From: an uncultured Clostridium sp.
Lineage (GTDB): Bacteria > Bacillota > Clostridia > Lachnospirales > Lachnospiraceae
Direction: 5' to 3'
Assembly: GCA_900541315.1 (NCBI GenBank)
Contig: UQJF01000067.1
Coordinates: 1 to 16,021, forward strand
DNA length: 16,021 bases
Of this stretch, positions 13,591-16,021 are shown in pieces. The notes beneath the pieces are model-generated. The model saw only the letters and a list, made by a program, of their open reading frames with translations, did no database searches and was not told the DNA's origin. Position 1 is the first letter of the stretch, and each line of letters begins with the position of its first letter. The translations under genes were made by a program, and so were the position numbers.

Positions 13591-14433
13591 ATGAGTATAG
13601 TAGAGATTTTAAAGGTGATCGTTCTGGGAATTGTAGAAGGTTTCACAGAATGGATGCCGATCAGCAGCACCGGCCACATGATCCTGGTAGATGAGATCAT
13701 CCGGTTAAACCAGCCGGATGCGTTTAAAGACATGTTCCTGGTGGTGATCCAGTTAGGCGCCATCCTAGCGGTTGCAGTAATGTATTTTCACAAATTAAAC
13801 CCATTCAGCCCAGCAAAGTCTTCCAGACAGAAACAGGCTACATGGGCATTGTGGATCAAGATCGTGATCGCATGTGTCCCGGCAGCTGTATTCGGACTTC
13901 TTTTAGATGACTGGATGGAAGCACATTTATACAACGCCTATGTGGTAGCTGCCACACTGATCATTTACGGTGTACTGTTTATTGTTCTGGAAAACAGTTC
14001 TATTACAGCCAATCCGTCTATTACCAAAGTAGGTCATATTTCTGCAAAAACAGCCCTTTTTATCGGTCTGTTCCAGCTTCTGTCCCTGATACCGGGTACG
14101 TCCCGTTCCGGATCTACGATTTTAGGAGCCATGGTACTTGGCTGTTCCAGAGGTGCGGCAGCTGAATTTTCCTTCTTTTTAGGGATCCCGGTCATGTTCG
14201 GGGCCAGCTTTTTAAAGCTTGTAAAGTTTTTCATAAAAGGCAATGCCCTGACCGGGCCGCAGATTTTTTACACCATTCTGGGAATGCTTGTTGCATTTGG
14301 CGTATCTGTATACTCTATCCAGTTCTTAATGGGGTATGTGCGCAGGCATGATTTTAAATTCTTTGGTTATTATCGTATTATTTTAGGTATTGTGGTGCTG
14401 GCATACTTCGGGATCACAGCACTGGCATCATAG
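13591..14433 (+). CDS. uppP: Undecaprenyl-diphosphate phosphatase (BacA/UppP type)
   Basis: The 280-residue membrane protein has the two signatures of the family: GIVEGFTEWMPISSTGH (13-29, with Glu16, Glu20 and His29) and PGTSRSGST (168-176, with Arg172). About eight hydrophobic segments are visible. It dephosphorylates undecaprenyl diphosphate on the outer face of the cytoplasmic membrane to recycle the lipid carrier for peptidoglycan and other wall polymers, and is associated with bacitracin resistance. AAGGAG (13580-13585) lies five bases upstream of the ATG. It is the last gene of the cluster that starts with the sirtuin-like gene, and a strong terminator follows 12 bases after its stop. 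Confidence 0.96.
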   Translation: MSIVEILKVIVLGIVEGFTEWMPISSTGHMILVDEIIRLNQPDAFKDMFLVVIQLGAILAVAVMYFHKLNPFSPAKSSRQKQATWALWIKIVIACVPAAVFGLLLDDWMEAHLYNAYVVAATLIIYGVLFIVLENSSITANPSITKVGHISAKTALFIGLFQLLSLIPGTSRSGSTILGAMVLGCSRGAAAEFSFFLGIPVMFGASFLKLVKFFIKGNALTGPQIFYTILGMLVAFGVSVYSIQFLMGYVRRHDFKFFGYYRIILGIVVLAYFGITALAS

Positions 14434-14445
14434 TAGGGGTGGTAT

Positions 14446-14489
14446 AAAAAAACTCCGTCCTGCTCATATATCAGGAACGGAGTTTTTTT
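14446..14489. terminator. Bidirectional terminator between uppP and DAHP synthase
   Basis: A stem of ACTCCGTCCTG (14452-14462) with CAGGAACGGAGT (14472-14483, one bulged A), preceded by A-residues and followed by TTTTTTT. It serves both convergent genes. Confidence 0.92.
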
Positions 14490-14500
14490 AACGATTATTT

Positions 14501-15532
14501 TTAATCTGCCATTTCAGCAATATCATACAGCAGCTTTTCAGACTCATCCCAGCCCAGACATGGGTCGGTAATGGACTGTCCGTAGCAGTGTTCGCCGATC
14601 TTGTGGTTTCCTGGCTCGATGTAGCTTTCGATCATCAGACCCTTTACCAGATGACGGATATCATCAGAATGACGGCGGCTGTGGAGAACTTCTTTTGCGA
14701 TACGTACCTGTTCTGCATACTTTTTGTTGGAGTTGGAATGGTTGGTATCTACGATGCAGGCCGGGTTCTTTAAGTTTCTCTTGGAGTAAAGCTCAAAGAG
14801 CAGGTGCAGGTCCTCATAATGGTAGTTAGGGATGCACTGGCCATGCTTGTTTACAGCACCGCGCAGAATGGTATGTGCCAATGGGTTTCCGGGGCAGGAA
14901 ACTTCGTCACCGCGGAAGATAAAATCATGAGGCAGCTGGGCTGCTACAACAGAGTTTAACATAACGCTAAGATCGCCGCTGGTAGGATTTTTCATGCCCA
15001 CCGGTACGTCACAGCCGCTGGCTACCAGACGGTGATACTGGTTTTCAACAGAACGGGCGCCAACTGCGATATAGGACATAATATCGGACAGATACTGAAG
15101 GTTATCCGGATACAGCATTTCGTCAGCAGTGGACATTCCGGTCTCGCGGAATACCTTCATGTGCATATGACGGATGGAAATGATTCCCTGGAGCATATCC
15201 GGCTTTTTCTCAGGATCAGGCTGGTGGAGCATGCCCATATAGCCTTCGCCTGTGGTTCTTGGCTTATTGGTGTAAACTCTTGGAACAATGAGAAGTCTGT
15301 CTTTGGTCTTCTCCTGAACCTTTGCAAGACGGTTTGTATAGTCGCAGACAGCATCTTCATTATCAGCGGAGCAAGGTCCGATGATAACAAGGAATTTATT
15401 GCTTTCTCCGGTAATTACTTTTTTGATCTCTTCATCTCTTTCAGCTTTTAAAGCTGCCAGCTTTTCAGGCAGAGGAAACTGCTCTAAGATCTCTGCGGGG
15501 CTTGGAAGTTCATTTACAAGTGTGAAACTCAT
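14501..15532 (-). CDS. aroF: 3-deoxy-7-phosphoheptulonate (DAHP) synthase, type I
   Basis: The 343-residue protein is of the AroF/AroG/AroH type I-alpha class. It shows IGPCSADN with metal ligand Cys54, the PEP site PRVYTNKPRTTGEGY (84-98), GARSVENQYHR, KNPTSGD, DTNHSNSNK with His265, the Glu302 region (GLMIESYIEPG) and Asp323 in SITDPCLGW. It joins PEP and erythrose 4-phosphate to DAHP, the first step of aromatic amino acid synthesis. Whether it is inhibited by Tyr, Phe or Trp cannot be read from the sequence, so the symbol names the class and not a proven isozyme. The start at 15532 has GGGAGG upstream (plus-strand CCTCCC at 15543-15548). It is monocistronic, convergent with uppP and divergent from a Tyr T-box. 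Confidence 0.95.
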   Translation of the reverse strand: MSFTLVNELPSPAEILEQFPLPEKLAALKAERDEEIKKVITGESNKFLVIIGPCSADNEDAVCDYTNRLAKVQEKTKDRLLIVPRVYTNKPRTTGEGYMGMLHQPDPEKKPDMLQGIISIRHMHMKVFRETGMSTADEMLYPDNLQYLSDIMSYIAVGARSVENQYHRLVASGCDVPVGMKNPTSGDLSVMLNSVVAAQLPHDFIFRGDEVSCPGNPLAHTILRGAVNKHGQCIPNYHYEDLHLLFELYSKRNLKNPACIVDTNHSNSNKKYAEQVRIAKEVLHSRRHSDDIRHLVKGLMIESYIEPGNHKIGEHCYGQSITDPCLGWDESEKLLYDIAEMAD

Positions 15533-15586
15533 TGGTCTTTATCCTCCCGATGTAACTTTAGTATGGCTCAATTTTCTTTAGGACTC

Positions 15587-15615
15587 ATTATAGTATAACT
15601 TTTGGGAAGTTGCAA
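15587..15615 (-). promoter_or_regulatory. Promoter of DAHP synthase
   Basis: On the minus strand, TTGCAA (plus coordinates 15610-15615), 17 bp, and TATAAT (15587-15592) form a strong sigma-A promoter, starting near 15580. The -35 region overlaps the inverted repeat TTGC-AAC-GCAA (15610-15620). The leader is about 48 bases and has no T-box. Confidence 0.85.
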
Positions 15616-15630
15616 CGCAAAAAAATCCCA

Positions 15631-15659
15631 TTGACAAAAATAGGATAACTGCCTATAAT
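15631..15659 (+). promoter_or_regulatory. Consensus promoter driving the T-box leader
   Basis: TTGACA (15631-15636) and TATAAT (15654-15659), both perfect consensus, are separated by exactly 17 bp. Transcription should begin near 15666. Its -35 box is 15 bp from the -35 box of the DAHP synthase promoter on the other strand. Confidence 0.95.
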
Positions 15660-15665
15660 AGCCTT

Positions 15666-15953
15666 AATTTCATGACTTGGCAATGATGGGAACAAGTAAT
15701 TTTCTGCAAAAGCATACAGAAAGCAGCCGGCTGATGAGAGGCGCATGGAAAGCAGGATATGAATACATCCCTGAGCTTTGCACTGAATAATGATAAGATC
15801 GTTTAGTAGGCTGCAACGGAGGCGGTACACGTTATAGTACCAGGGTATCCTCGAAAGAGCGTACCTTTTAAGGCAGACAGTGTGAGCTGTCTGTAAATTA
15901 AGGTGGTAACACGGATCTTTATGCTTCGTCCTTTAGGTGGACGGAGCTTTTTT
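15666..15953 (+). ncRNA. T-box riboswitch leader, tyrosine (UAC) specifier
   Basis: Stem I has the loop-E element AGTA (15695-15698) facing GAA (15761-15763), closed below by GGGA (15688-15691) with TCCC (15768-15771). The three bases after GAA are TAC (15764-15766), then A, which is the standard place of the specifier, so the codon read is UAC (Tyr). A hairpin AGACAG/CTGTCT (15875-15892) acts as stem III. The T-box core is AGGTGGTAACACGG (15901-15914), with TGGT (15904-15907) in the bulge. Its last T would pair with discriminator base A, as in tRNA-Tyr. A terminator follows: GCTTCGTCC (15923-15931) with GGACGGAGC (15939-15947), then six T residues. Uncharged tRNA-Tyr should relieve termination. 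The controlled gene lies past the window end and is probably tyrS or a tyrosine synthesis or uptake gene. Confidence 0.93.
15923..15953 (+). terminator. T-box regulatory terminator
   Basis: The 9-bp stem with one G-U pair and a 7-base loop is followed by TTTTTT. It competes with the antiterminator formed by the T-box core just upstream. Confidence 0.92.
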
Positions 15954-16021
15954 ATTTTATTTAATAGTTACAGTTCAGCCATGCGCTGGTTTGAATGAGG
16001 GAGTGTGTTGCAAGCTTGCTT

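Noticed and set aside
15032..15451. 139-codon plus-strand open frame within DAHP synthase
   Set aside because: It is antisense to a complete, motif-rich aroF and shows no ribosome binding site.
15588..15830. 80-codon minus-strand open frame over the T-box leader
   Set aside because: The DNA is fully explained by divergent promoters and a well-formed T-box RNA on the plus strand.
15954..16021. Start of the T-box-controlled gene
   Set aside because: A GAGGGAG stretch occurs near 15997-16003, but no suitable start codon with coding sequence can be supported before the window ends.

Overview
The window looks like the end of an Illumina contig from a Gram-positive anaerobe of the Clostridia, most likely a Lachnospiraceae (Blautia-like) gut bacterium. 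This is inferred from the moderate GC content, strong AAGGAG-type ribosome binding sites, consensus sigma-A promoters, a T-box leader, a FucO-type alcohol dehydrogenase and the general protein style. No 16S or other decisive marker is present. The first 47 bases are not genomic: they are the end of the P7 oligo, an 8-base index and the Nextera/Tn5 read-2 adapter.

Layout. (1) 50-2993, plus strand: the 3' end of an MMPL/RND-type transporter overlapping a gene for a large exported coiled-coil protein, closed by a terminator, then a TetR regulator (3135-3701), probably a local control gene. (2) 3702-5174: a 324-bp regulatory gap with a Rex-like operator on an extended -10 promoter and a long leader, then fucO (lactaldehyde reductase/1,2-propanediol oxidoreductase). 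(3) 5175-5611: a 437-bp gap with the fucO terminator, a cloverleaf-like element, a second terminator, a palindrome, three TTTACM hexamers at exact 11-bp spacing (PhoP-box-like), a consensus promoter and a leader hairpin. It precedes a Na+/phosphate cotransporter with a PhoU-like tail. (4) 7398-9083, minus strand: asnA followed by a TRIC/YicG-type membrane protein, convergent with the transporter across a shared terminator. (5) 9342-10535, plus strand: deoB (phosphopentomutase), diverging from asnA across a gap that holds a perfect 24-bp palindrome. (6) 10639-14433, plus strand: a tightly spaced cluster of a degenerate sirtuin-like protein, hisH, hisF, ung and uppP behind one good promoter. (7) 14501-15532, minus strand: DAHP synthase, convergent with uppP. 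(8) 15533-15953: back-to-back promoters. One serves DAHP synthase; the other, a perfect consensus promoter, drives a T-box leader whose specifier reads UAC (Tyr). The T-box-controlled gene lies beyond the window.

Most genes are housekeeping or central metabolism. The interest lies in the control DNA: redox control of fucO (Rex), phosphate control of the Pi transporter (PhoP), tyrosine control next to the aromatic entry enzyme, and several unexplained palindromes. The least ordinary protein is the sirtuin-like one, which keeps the zinc cysteines but lacks the usual NAD and catalytic motifs. I found no CRISPR array, insertion sequence, prophage or clear defence system. Bases 15954-16021, after the T-box terminator, hold no gene start that I can support.
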